Origin: Tunturiibacter empetritectus
GTDB lineage: Bacteria > Acidobacteriota > Terriglobia > Terriglobales > Acidobacteriaceae
Assembly (NCBI RefSeq): GCF_014201375.1
Contig: NZ_JACHDZ010000006.1
Span: forward strand, 1-64,000
Direction: 5' to 3'
Length of the DNA: 64,000 bases
The translations under genes were made by a program, and so were the position numbers. This document shows positions 33,975 to 43,170 of this stretch, piece after piece (the first letter of the stretch is position 1; each line of letters opens with the position of its first letter). The notes under the pieces are model-generated. The model saw only the letters and a program-made list of their open reading frames with translations. It did not search any database and was not told where the DNA came from.

Positions 33975-35726
33975 CTACCGCATCACCTCATTCGAAAGGA
34001 TCGCCGCGCTATCCCCTGGCAACTCCACAGAACCATCCTTCACCACAACCTCAGCCTTCGAAGCCAGCAACAACTGCATCCTCCTCGAATGAGGAAGCTC
34101 CACCCTCTCCGCTCCAAGATTGCACATCACCGTCACCACCCCACGCTCGAAGATCAGCCACCGTCGCCTCTCGTCGAAGCTCGCCCTCACGTGTCCCACC
34201 GCACCATCGTTCAACGCCACAGACCCGCGCCGCAACTGAATCAGCCTGCGATACCAATCCAGCATCTCCTCATGGCGACCCTCATGGACCTCCTCCCAAT
34301 TCAACTTCGAACGCAGAAACGTCTCGACCTTCTCCGGATCAGGAATATCCTCCGGCTTCCATCCAAACGCCGCGAACTCGCTCCGCCGCCCATTTTTAAC
34401 CGCCTTCGCCATCTCCGGATCCTCATGGTCCGCGAAGTATAGAAACGGTGTCGATGCGGCATACTCCTCACCCTGAAAGATCATCGGAACAAACGGTGCC
34501 GTCATCACAATCGCCGCCGCCACCTTCGCGCGGTCGAACCCCACCGTCTGATCGACCCTATCGCCAACCGCACGATTCCCCACCTGGTCGTGGTTCTGGA
34601 TATATCCCAGAAAAAGATGCGGCGACAGATCATCCGCCGGCCGCCCATGCGAGCGCCGCCGATACTGCGAATAACTCCCATCCTGCACAAAGTTCTTCGT
34701 CAAAGCCTTCGCCAGCTTTTCCAACGTGCCGAAGTCCGAGTAATACCCCTTTCCCTCTTCCTCCAACGTAAGCACCGTAAACAACGAATGATGAAAGTCA
34801 TCGCTCCACTGCGCATCCATTCCATACCCACCACTCTGCGCAGGAGTGACAACCCTGGGATCGTTCAAATCGCTCTCGGCGATCAGCACCAGCCTTCGTC
34901 CCAGCTTCGCCGACAACGCCTTCACCTCAGACGAAAGCTGCTCCATAAAATGAACCGCCGACCGATCCACATACTCATGCACCGCATCCAGTCGAAGTCC
35001 ATCGATGTGATACTCCCTCATCCACATCAACGCGTTGTCGCAGAAGAATCTCCGTACCTCATCGCTTCCCTCGCCCTCGAAGTTAATCGCCCCGCCCCAC
35101 GGAGTATGGTGCCTCTCCGTGATGTAAGGCCCATACTTGCCCGAGTAGTTCCCCACCGGTCCGAAGTGGTTATAGACCACATCCAGCAGCGCCGCGAGCC
35201 CGCGCGCATGGCACGCAGCCACCAGCCGCTTCAACCCATCCGGCCCACCGTACTGTTCAGTCACCGCAAACAACGCCGCCCCGTCATACCCCCACCCGTG
35301 CCCGCCCGGAAACGCAGCCACCGGCATCAACTCCACATGAGTAATGCCAAGCTCCACCAGATATCCCAGCTTCTCAATCGCCGAATCGAAGGTCCCCTGC
35401 GGCGTAAACGTTCCCACATGCAGCTCATAGATCACAGCATGCGAAAGCGCAGGCGCACTCCAGGCTCTGTCGTTCCACTGGAAAGCCCCATGGTCATACA
35501 GCCGCGACAACCCATGCACTCCATTCGGCTGCCACTCCGACCGCGGATCAGGCCACGCCTTCGGATCATCTCCAATCACAAATCCATAATCCGTCCCCGG
35601 CCTCGCCGGCTCCACCGAAGCACGCCACCATCCATGCTCGTCGGGCCCATTCAGCGGATACGTAACATCGCCAACCTTCACGCCAACCTTCGACGCGACA
35701 GGCGCCCAAACCGTAAACTCATGCAT
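33975..35726 (-). CDS. treZ: Malto-oligosyltrehalose trehalohydrolase
   Basis: 583 residues. Releases trehalose from maltooligosyl-trehalose. N-terminal carbohydrate-binding region (FTVWAPVASKVGVKV, GWWRASVEPARPGTDYGF), then a GH13 barrel: IYELHVGTFTPQGTF, LLDVVYNHFGPVGNY, DGLRLDAVHEYVD (nucleophile Asp), LIAESDLNDPRV (acid/base Glu), YIQNHDQVGNRA (third Asp), MIFQGEEYAASTPFLYF. Its ATG shares one base with the treY stop (TGATG), so translation is coupled. The C-terminal beta domain ends DSAAILSNEVMR. Confidence 0.96.
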   Translation of the reverse strand: MHEFTVWAPVASKVGVKVGDVTYPLNGPDEHGWWRASVEPARPGTDYGFVIGDDPKAWPDPRSEWQPNGVHGLSRLYDHGAFQWNDRAWSAPALSHAVIYELHVGTFTPQGTFDSAIEKLGYLVELGITHVELMPVAAFPGGHGWGYDGAALFAVTEQYGGPDGLKRLVAACHARGLAALLDVVYNHFGPVGNYSGKYGPYITERHHTPWGGAINFEGEGSDEVRRFFCDNALMWMREYHIDGLRLDAVHEYVDRSAVHFMEQLSSEVKALSAKLGRRLVLIAESDLNDPRVVTPAQSGGYGMDAQWSDDFHHSLFTVLTLEEEGKGYYSDFGTLEKLAKALTKNFVQDGSYSQYRRRSHGRPADDLSPHLFLGYIQNHDQVGNRAVGDRVDQTVGFDRAKVAAAIVMTAPFVPMIFQGEEYAASTPFLYFADHEDPEMAKAVKNGRRSEFAAFGWKPEDIPDPEKVETFLRSKLNWEEVHEGRHEEMLDWYRRLIQLRRGSVALNDGAVGHVRASFDERRRWLIFERGVVTVMCNLGAERVELPHSRRMQLLLASKAEVVVKDGSVELPGDSAAILSNEVMR

Positions 35727-38419
35727 CAGCGGTCTCCCCCAACCTCTTCGCGCGCCAGCAGCGCCACCGGAAAATCCTTCAACAGTCCCCTGACTTCGAC
35801 CTCGCCACCCTCAACCATCACTCCCGTCAGACGATTCCTCCATCGTCCCTCCGGCAACGTCACCACGGTATCCCTCCACGCACCGCCCAGCTTCATCCAC
35901 AACCTCGGCACCACCGTCACCACATCCTCGCCTCGCAGATACGCAATCACGTGGTCATGCTTCACTCCATCCACCATCAACGGAACATAGTCAGCCTCCG
36001 CGCCAAACGACGCCGGCCGCTCGCGCCGCAGTCGAAGCGCCTTATGAATCGTCCACATCTTCGGCAGCCCCTCCTCGGCTCTGGCCATCACCTGCGCCGC
36101 CGCATCGCCGCCGTTCATCTGCTTCAACTCCTGCAGCAGTCGCTGCCGCAGCGAGTAGTCCACCGGCCGCCGATTATCCGGATCGACCAGACTCAAATCC
36201 CACAGCTCCGTCCCCTGGTAAAGATCCGGCACACCTGGCGCCGTGTACTTCAACAGCGTCTGTGCCAGCGAGTTCACCCGGCCCGCCTCCAGAATCCTCT
36301 CCACAAACTGCTGCAGCTCCCTCTGAAACGGCGCATAGCTATACGTGAACTCAATAAATAAATTCAGCGCATCTTCAAACTCCTTGTTATTCGCGACCCA
36401 CGTCGTCTGCTGCTTCGCCTCCCGCATCGCCTTCAACATGTAAGCCTGCGCACGATCCATCGGCAGCGGCCAGGCCCCAATCAAAGTCTGGTAGTAGAAG
36501 TACTCCGTATTCCGATCCGGCAACGGCTCCACCCCCGGCTTGCGCGCGCGAAACGCACTATTCATCCGCGACCACCGCTGTATCGCCGCGCCAAACTTTC
36601 CCGAAATCTCCGACAGCACCGCCATCCGCGCCCTCACATCATCGCTGCGCTTGGTGTCGTGCGTCGAAAGCGTAGTCATCGTGCAAGGATGCGTCTCCTG
36701 CATCTTCCTGCAATACGAATGAAACTCCTCAATGCTCAGCCCATTGCGCCCTGGATCGCTACCCACCTCATTCATTCCCGTCAATCGGTTGTAGCAATAA
36801 AACGCCGTGTCCTCCACGCCCTTCGCCATCACCGGCCCGGTGAACTGCTGGAACCGCAGCAAAAACTCGCTCTCCAGGCGCCCCTTCACCTCCATCGTCA
36901 ACACATCGCGAAGAAAGTCGAACAACCCCCCGTCGATATCCTGCCGTGTCTCCTTCGCGCACTCCGCAGCCTGCGTAATGTACTCGCGATCTTCCTCCGT
37001 AATTTCCTCACGCTCCGGCACCACATACGTCCGATAGATCGCGAAGCAAGCCGCTACCTCGCGAATTGCACGCCTCACCTCCGCCCTCGTGTAGTCGCGT
37101 TCATCGCGGTTCGCCTCGCAGATCTCCACGAAGATCGACGTCAGCCGATTCACATCGCTCCCCAGCGCCTCTTGCGACACGTTGATCTTCTTCTCATGCG
37201 CAATCGCATGAAAGTCCGTAGGCTGCCCCGTAAAATCCGCATACAGCGTGGACAGCTCCATCATGCCCTCGGGCGCCACCAGCACTCCCGCCGCAACATT
37301 CAGAAAGTCGTATCCACTCGTACCCTCAATCGGCCAGTCCTCGCGCAAAAACTCACCCGGCTCAAGAATCTTCTCCCCGATCACCCACGCATCCGGAGCG
37401 CGCTCCCTTAGCCGTTTGAAGTACTCCTTCGGATCGCGCAGTCCATCCGGATGATCCACCCGCACGCCATCCAGGACTCCTCGCCGCAGCCAATCCAGCA
37501 CCAGCGCATGCGTCTCTTCGAACACATACTCCCGCTCCACCCTCAGCCCGATCAGCGTATTCACATCAAAGAATCGCCGATAGCTCAACTGCTGATCCGC
37601 CGTCTTCCAATAAGCCAGGCGATAGTTCTGCTGATTCAAAAAATCATCCAGAGCATCCAGGTTCTCATTCAACTCCGTCGCCGACCGGTCCATCGCCTCT
37701 AAGATTGCCGGCTCCTCCGCGCACAGCCGATCCAGCAGTGTAAACAGCACCACCTTGTCGCGATGCCGGGCCAGAATCGTTCGCCGATCCACATATTCCG
37801 GCGCCGGCAGCCGTCCAAACGAAGCCGCAAGAAAACTCAGCGTATCCGACTTCGCATACTCCGCCGCCCGCGTCAGAATCACCGGCAGCGACTGCGGCGA
37901 CACCGGCAGCGACTGCCCCGAACACTCCACCTGAAACTTCACGCCCCGCCGCACCACCTTGATCCCGCCCGTCTGCAGCACCCGCCCATACTGATCCCCA
38001 AGGATCGGCACCAGCACCTTGTCCCTGAGCCTCTCCTCCTGCGGCTGCCAGTCGATATCAAAGAACGAAGCATACCGGCTCGACGTTCCATTCTCGAGCA
38101 CATCCCACCAGAAGCGATTCTCCTTGCCCAGCGACATATGGTTCGGCACGATGTCCAGCACCTGCCCCAACCCCGCCTCGCCCAACTTCTTGCAGAACCA
38201 GTCATGCGCCGCCGCACCACCGAGCTCTGCATTCACCTTCTGATGATCGACCACGTCGTATCCATGCATACTCCCCGGCGCAGCCTGCAGATAAGGAGAG
38301 CAATAAACATGCGAGATCCCAAGCTCATGCAGATAGCCGGCGATCTTCGCCGCATCGTCGAAGGTAAAGTCTTTATGCAGTTGCAGTCTGTAAGTAGAAC
38401 CTGGAATTCGTAGCATCAT
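35726..38419 (-). CDS. treY: Malto-oligosyltrehalose synthase
   Basis: 897 residues from ATG 38419 (a second ATG follows at 38416). It isomerises the reducing-end linkage of maltodextrin to a trehalose unit. GH13 motifs: RIPGSTYRLQLHKDFTFDDA, ISHVYCSPYLQAAPGSMHGYD, LDIVPNHMSLGKEN, LDGVRVDHPDGLRDP (nucleophile), VIGEKILEPGEFL (acid/base), and LSTHDTKRSDDVRAR. The long insert between motifs and MAKGVEDTAFYCYNRL are TreY hallmarks. It is the first gene of the treY-treZ pair; 190 bases upstream separate it from GH15, which runs in the same direction. Confidence 0.96.
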   Translation of the reverse strand: MMLRIPGSTYRLQLHKDFTFDDAAKIAGYLHELGISHVYCSPYLQAAPGSMHGYDVVDHQKVNAELGGAAAHDWFCKKLGEAGLGQVLDIVPNHMSLGKENRFWWDVLENGTSSRYASFFDIDWQPQEERLRDKVLVPILGDQYGRVLQTGGIKVVRRGVKFQVECSGQSLPVSPQSLPVILTRAAEYAKSDTLSFLAASFGRLPAPEYVDRRTILARHRDKVVLFTLLDRLCAEEPAILEAMDRSATELNENLDALDDFLNQQNYRLAYWKTADQQLSYRRFFDVNTLIGLRVEREYVFEETHALVLDWLRRGVLDGVRVDHPDGLRDPKEYFKRLRERAPDAWVIGEKILEPGEFLREDWPIEGTSGYDFLNVAAGVLVAPEGMMELSTLYADFTGQPTDFHAIAHEKKINVSQEALGSDVNRLTSIFVEICEANRDERDYTRAEVRRAIREVAACFAIYRTYVVPEREEITEEDREYITQAAECAKETRQDIDGGLFDFLRDVLTMEVKGRLESEFLLRFQQFTGPVMAKGVEDTAFYCYNRLTGMNEVGSDPGRNGLSIEEFHSYCRKMQETHPCTMTTLSTHDTKRSDDVRARMAVLSEISGKFGAAIQRWSRMNSAFRARKPGVEPLPDRNTEYFYYQTLIGAWPLPMDRAQAYMLKAMREAKQQTTWVANNKEFEDALNLFIEFTYSYAPFQRELQQFVERILEAGRVNSLAQTLLKYTAPGVPDLYQGTELWDLSLVDPDNRRPVDYSLRQRLLQELKQMNGGDAAAQVMARAEEGLPKMWTIHKALRLRRERPASFGAEADYVPLMVDGVKHDHVIAYLRGEDVVTVVPRLWMKLGGAWRDTVVTLPEGRWRNRLTGVMVEGGEVEVRGLLKDFPVALLAREEVGGDR

Positions 38420-38613
38420 CAACCAATCGAAAGTTAGCGTTCAGGAAGCAAGGCAGTAAATTTCACGCAGATGTTCCGCACAAAACAATCCAGGTAACTC
38501 GTTAGAGACGCATTTACTACCGTTGGTTGCATTCCACCACCGGCAACACAATCCAGAAACTGCGGTGCAGGCATATAGCGATGAAACCATCCGCTGGCAC
38601 TATGCGAAAGCCA

Positions 38614-40620
38614 CTAAGCCTTTCGACGCGACTTAGGTTTTGCCGCAACATTCTGATCGGGCGACCACAGGCCCGACATCGCAAAAGCAGCATGGATCAA
38701 CGCAATATGCGATAGAGCCTGGGGAAAGTTCCCCACCATCCGCTTCTCAATAGGATCGTACTCCTCCGACAGCAGCCCGGCATCGTTGCGCAGCGCGAGC
38801 AGCCGCTCAAACATCGCCTTCGCATCGGCCTTCCGTCCAATCAGCCACAGATTTGTCACCAGCCAGAAGCTGCAAGCCAGAAACGCACCCTCCCCCCCAG
38901 CAAGTCCATCCTTGGTCTTCTTCGTGTCGTATCGCTCCACAAAGCCATCCTTCATCAGCCGCCGCTCGATCGCCTCCACCGTGCCAAGTATCCGCGGATC
39001 ATCCATCGGCAGAAATCCCACCAGCCCAATCCGCAGACACGACGCATCCAGCTGCTTCGACCCATACGACTGCACAAAGCTGTTCAGCTTCTTATCGAAC
39101 CCTTTCCTCAGAATCTCCCTATGCAGCATCTCGCGGTTTTTCTTCCACCGCTTCACATCGCCCTTCCCGTCGAACTGCTCATGATGCCTGATCGCCCGAT
39201 CCAGCGCCACCCAAGCCATCACCTTCGAGTGCGTAAAGTGTTGCGCACCACCACGTGTCTCCCATATCCCCTCATCCGGATTCGGCCACACCTTACACAG
39301 ATGATCGATTAACGCCGCCTGCACCGAACTAGCCGACACGCGTATCTCCTCCTCGGCCTGCGGAATTCTCGATAGCGCCGAAGACACTTCGCCAAACACA
39401 TCCAGCTGAAACTGATCCACCGCCGCGTTCCCAATCCGCACAGGCTTCGAACCCTCATAGCCCGGCAACCAGTTCGCCACCCACTCCACCAGCTGTCTCT
39501 CCCCGCAGATCCCATAGATCGTCTGCACCTGGTCCGGAGCCCCGGCAATAGCTCGCAGCAACCATCTCCGCCACTCTACCGCCTCGTCCATATAACTGGC
39601 CTGCATCAAAATCAGCAGCGTAAACGAAGTGTCGCGCAGCCAGCAGTAGCGATAGTCCCAATTGCGCGACCCGCCAATCCTCTCCGGCAGCGACGTCGTC
39701 ACCGCCGCCACAATCCCACCCGATGGCCGATACGTCATCGCCTTCAGTGTAATCAGCGAGCGTTCCACCGCCTCGGTATATGGTCCCTTATACGCATTCC
39801 TCCGGCTCCACTTCGTCCAGAATCTCTGCGTCTCCCCGAGCGCCTTATCGACAGAAAGCTCACGCGGCAACTTCTCGAGAGACGAAGAGTTGGTCAGCGT
39901 AAAACTCATCGTCTCCCCCTTCCGCACCGTGAACTCACTCCGCGTCGTCATCCCCTCCCCACGCAACCGCGCCTTCGTCCTCAGCGTAACCATGTCCGAG
40001 CCCGCGATCGCCCGCACTCCATCCTCAATGCGCGTCACCCACGGCACCGTCCTTCCGTAGTCAAAACGAATCGCCAGATCCATCTGCATGGACACCCTGC
40101 CGCGAACCCCACGCACGATCCTCACCACATGCGAGTGCTTCTCTCGCGGAGGCATAAAGTCGATCAGGCACACCTCTCCCTCTCGCGTCTCAAACGTGGT
40201 CTGCACGATCAGCGTGTGCCCCTCGTACTCCCGCCTGATCGCCTTCACCTTGCCCTTCGGAGCAATCTGCCAGAAGCCGTGATCCCGCGTCCCCAACAGC
40301 GCCGCAAAGCACGCAGCAGCAGGAAATGACGGCCAGCAAAGCCAATCGATGGACCCCTCCTTCGACACCAGCGCCGCAGTCTCGCAGTCTCCGATCATGC
40401 TGTAGTCTTCAATCCTTGAACCGTGTAGTCCCGCTCCATGAAGTCTCGCTCCATCAAGCGATGCGTGGAGCGCCCCGCGTGGCGACGCCTCATCGACCGC
40501 CCCGTGCACCGACCCGGCGACTTTCTTCTTCCCAGCGTCTCTCTTCTTCCGCTCCGCCACAAAACCTCCCGACTCCGGCGTATTCACCCCGCCAGCAACC
40601 ACATACACCACAACACGCAT
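38614..40620 (-). CDS. Glycoside hydrolase family 15 protein (glucoamylase/trehalase type)
   Basis: 668 residues from ATG 40620, which has GGTAGAGAG upstream; the frame extends 20 codons more. The first 70 residues are a low-complexity basic segment (KKRDAGKKKVAGSV). The GH15 part starts IEDYSMIGDCETAALVSKEG and contains RNWDYRYCWLRDTSFTLL, WPNPDEGIWETRGG (acid Glu) and GLLSEEYDP (base Glu). No signal peptide is obvious. Members of this intracellular type cleave trehalose or alpha-1,4-glucan; the adjacent treY/treZ favour trehalose turnover. Upstream, 271 bases (40621-40891) separate it from a divergent gene and hold no other gene. Confidence 0.9.
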   Translation of the reverse strand: MRVVVYVVAGGVNTPESGGFVAERKKRDAGKKKVAGSVHGAVDEASPRGALHASLDGARLHGAGLHGSRIEDYSMIGDCETAALVSKEGSIDWLCWPSFPAAACFAALLGTRDHGFWQIAPKGKVKAIRREYEGHTLIVQTTFETREGEVCLIDFMPPREKHSHVVRIVRGVRGRVSMQMDLAIRFDYGRTVPWVTRIEDGVRAIAGSDMVTLRTKARLRGEGMTTRSEFTVRKGETMSFTLTNSSSLEKLPRELSVDKALGETQRFWTKWSRRNAYKGPYTEAVERSLITLKAMTYRPSGGIVAAVTTSLPERIGGSRNWDYRYCWLRDTSFTLLILMQASYMDEAVEWRRWLLRAIAGAPDQVQTIYGICGERQLVEWVANWLPGYEGSKPVRIGNAAVDQFQLDVFGEVSSALSRIPQAEEEIRVSASSVQAALIDHLCKVWPNPDEGIWETRGGAQHFTHSKVMAWVALDRAIRHHEQFDGKGDVKRWKKNREMLHREILRKGFDKKLNSFVQSYGSKQLDASCLRIGLVGFLPMDDPRILGTVEAIERRLMKDGFVERYDTKKTKDGLAGGEGAFLACSFWLVTNLWLIGRKADAKAMFERLLALRNDAGLLSEEYDPIEKRMVGNFPQALSHIALIHAAFAMSGLWSPDQNVAAKPKSRRKA

Positions 40621-40891
40621 CTCTCTACCAACGGCTAACGACAGGTAAGATGCACAAAACAATAAATTCAGATCAGGCAAGGAAGTATGCCTGCGAGATC
40701 TCCCCGAGGCAACTCACGAGGCAAACTGAAGACAGCGAAAGACAGCGAAAAATCTCTCCCGACCGCCCCCCCGCTCTCGCGCGCTATCAGAATCGGCAGT
40801 ACACTCACGGCAGCAACACTTCCTCAAACGACAACCAGCTATTCGCAACCTGAGCCACCGCCAACCGAACCGAGAAAGTCCACATCGCACG

Positions 40892-42124
40892 ATGGCCTCC
40901 GCAGAGACAAATATCGACCTCACCTCCAACGCCATGCCTGCAACCACAGCGACGACGACAGCGACCACCGCAACACCCGCAACCGCCAGCCTGCTCGTCA
41001 GCCTCGTTCCCCTCTCGCAGGAGGCCTTCGAAGCCACCCTCTCAAACCTCGCCCTCGCCTTTCCCAACGACACCGTCCTCGTCGCTACCCCCGACACCGC
41101 GCCTCAACTCTCCTCCGGCAGCCCCCTTCGCCTCATCCCCTACACCCCCACCGCCGTCTCTGCGACCCCCTGGGTTCTCACCGCAGCCGACTATCTCAAC
41201 ACCTACAAGCTTGCGCAGGAAAACCGCGTCACCAGCTGCCTTCTTCTCGGCGCCGAATGCCAGTCGCTGCAACCTGAAACCATCCGCGCCCTCGCCAGCT
41301 CCACCCTCGCCAACGACCTCTCCGTCGCGCACTACGAGCTCGGCCCCCGCGAAGGTCTCGTCAACTCAGCCATTCTTTACCCCGTCACCCGCGCCCTCTT
41401 CGGCACGCGACCCCGCTTCCCCCTCGCCATCGACCTCGGCCTCTCCCTCCGCATGGCCGGCCGTCTCGCCGCCACCGCCCAGCGTTTTACCGCCTCCTCG
41501 CAGGACGACTCCTTCCTCTGGCCGCTCGCCGAAGCAGCCACCGCCAACTTCACCATCGCCGAAGTCGAAGTCACCCCGCGCACCATCCCTCAACCCGTAA
41601 AACGCGATCTCAACAGCCTCCTCGCCCTCATCGCCGGCTCCCTCTTCGCCGACGTCGACGCCAAAGCCTCCTTCTGGCAGCGCGCCCGCGGCACCCAGCC
41701 CGCCCAGCCCCTTCCCCAAACCGCCCACGTCGCAGAGCCGCCGGACACCGCCCCCATGCTCGACGCCTTCCGTCTCGCCTACACCAACCTCCACGAGATC
41801 TGGTCCCTCGTCCTGCCGCCCAACTCGCTCCTCGGACTCAAGAAGCTCTCCATGCTCCAGCCCGAAAGCTTCCGCATGCCCGACAACCTATGGGCTCGCA
41901 TCGTCTACGACTTCATCCTCGCCTACCGCCTCCGCACCATCAACCGCGGTCACCTTCTCGGCGCGCTCACCCCGCTCTATCTCGCCTGGGTCGCCTCTCA
42001 CCTCACGCTGATCAGCACAGGCACGCCCCCAGAAAAACACATCCAGGATCTAGCCGCAGCCTTTGAAACCGACAAACCCTATCTCGTATCGCGCTGGCGC
42101 TGGCCCGACCGCTTCAACCCATAG
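40892..42124 (+). CDS. GT-A-like glycosyltransferase-family protein, possibly inactive (mannosylglycerate-synthase-like)
   Basis: 410 residues. After an Ala/Thr-rich N-terminus (about 15-35) the pattern resembles the GT-A family that includes mannosylglycerate/glucosylglycerate synthases: VSLVPLSQEAFEATLSNLA, SAILYPVTRALFGTRPRFPLA, IDLGLSLRMAGRL, and C-terminal WARIVYDFILAYRLRTINRGHLL with LTPLYLAWVASH. The metal-binding DxD expected near residue 115 is replaced by LLLGAECQSL, so activity is doubtful. It is divergent from GH15 and followed by a mechanosensitive-channel-like gene, a setting compatible with osmolyte metabolism. Family call is from memory of motifs only. Confidence 0.55.
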   Translation: MASAETNIDLTSNAMPATTATTTATTATPATASLLVSLVPLSQEAFEATLSNLALAFPNDTVLVATPDTAPQLSSGSPLRLIPYTPTAVSATPWVLTAADYLNTYKLAQENRVTSCLLLGAECQSLQPETIRALASSTLANDLSVAHYELGPREGLVNSAILYPVTRALFGTRPRFPLAIDLGLSLRMAGRLAATAQRFTASSQDDSFLWPLAEAATANFTIAEVEVTPRTIPQPVKRDLNSLLALIAGSLFADVDAKASFWQRARGTQPAQPLPQTAHVAEPPDTAPMLDAFRLAYTNLHEIWSLVLPPNSLLGLKKLSMLQPESFRMPDNLWARIVYDFILAYRLRTINRGHLLGALTPLYLAWVASHLTLISTGTPPEKHIQDLAAAFETDKPYLVSRWRWPDRFNP

Positions 42125-42201
42125 AAAGAGCACTTCAACAAAAGGCTCTAAGGAACGAACGGGAAATCAACAAAGACCAGCACCCGTAAGGAGACCCTCT
42201 C

Positions 42202-42948
42202 ATGTGGCAACAAGTCGAACAGGCACTTCGCCAATCCGCTCAACAGGTCCTCTATAAACTGGCCAGCTTTCTCCCAGCCCTCATCGCCCTTCTTCTCGCC
42301 CTCGTCATCATGACCGCCATCGGCATGGGCCTCGCCGCGCTCCTTCGCCGCTCCCTCACCGCCGCCAAGTTCGACGAGCGCCTCGCCCGCAACTCTTCGG
42401 CCACCATCTCCGACTGGTCCCCCGCCCACAGCCCGACCGCCCTGCTCGCCCGCGTCGTCTTCTGGGGATGCGTCGCCATCGGCTGCTTCATCGGCATCTC
42501 CGCCTTCGACGCCGCCTTCCCCGGCGAATCCCAAATCTCCATCTTCGTTCTTCCCTACCTCACCCACTCCATCGGAGCCGTCCTCCTCCTCATCGCCGGC
42601 ACCCTCATCGCGCGCTTCCTCGAGCGCTCCGTCCTCATCGGAGCCGTCAACGCCAAGCTCCAGTACGCCCGCTTCCTCTCTCTCGGCATCAAGTGGCTCG
42701 TCCTGGTCCTCACCGCCGCCATGGTCCTCGACCACCTCCAGATCGGCGGCGCCGTCGTCGAACTGGCCTTCGGAATCCTCTTCGGCGGCATCGTCCTCAC
42801 CCTCGCTCTCGCCGTCGGCCTCGGCTCCCGCGACATCGTCAGCCGCTCCCTCGAGCGCAGCGCCGATCTCCGCTCCAACCTAGACCCCATCCCCGGCGAC
42901 CCCGACTTCAAAGCCACCACCACCTCCGAACCCCTACGCCACTTCTAG
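42202..42948 (+). CDS. Mechanosensitive-channel-like membrane protein (TM-helix repeat)
   Basis: 248 residues with AAGGAG eight bases before ATG 42202. About five hydrophobic helices: LPALIALLLALVIMTAIGMG, LLARVVFWGCVAIGCFIGIS, VLPYLTHSIGAVLLLIAGTL, FLSLGIKWLVLVLTAAMVL and AFGILFGGIVLTLALAVGLG, the last ending GLGSRDIVSRSLER. This matches the conserved TM-helix repeat found in small MscS relatives; the MscS beta domain is missing, so conductance is uncertain. It probably sits in the inner membrane and may respond to osmotic stress. Confidence 0.8.
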   Translation: MWQQVEQALRQSAQQVLYKLASFLPALIALLLALVIMTAIGMGLAALLRRSLTAAKFDERLARNSSATISDWSPAHSPTALLARVVFWGCVAIGCFIGISAFDAAFPGESQISIFVLPYLTHSIGAVLLLIAGTLIARFLERSVLIGAVNAKLQYARFLSLGIKWLVLVLTAAMVLDHLQIGGAVVELAFGILFGGIVLTLALAVGLGSRDIVSRSLERSADLRSNLDPIPGDPDFKATTTSEPLRHF

Positions 42949-43170
42949 CCGCCGTTGCGGTTGCCTTTGTCGTTGCCGTGCTCTTCGCCATCACCCTGAA
43001 CGGAATGAAGCATCCCACGCACTCCGTTGCCACCCTCACGAAGAGCAACGCATCCAGCTTCCCTCCGAACCGGCACGGGCATACTATAGGTCTTCGTAAA
43101 TCTCGATAATCACTCGCCATCCAATCCGACCCCTCACATAAATTCATCCCCAAATTTAGAGGACCCTTCA

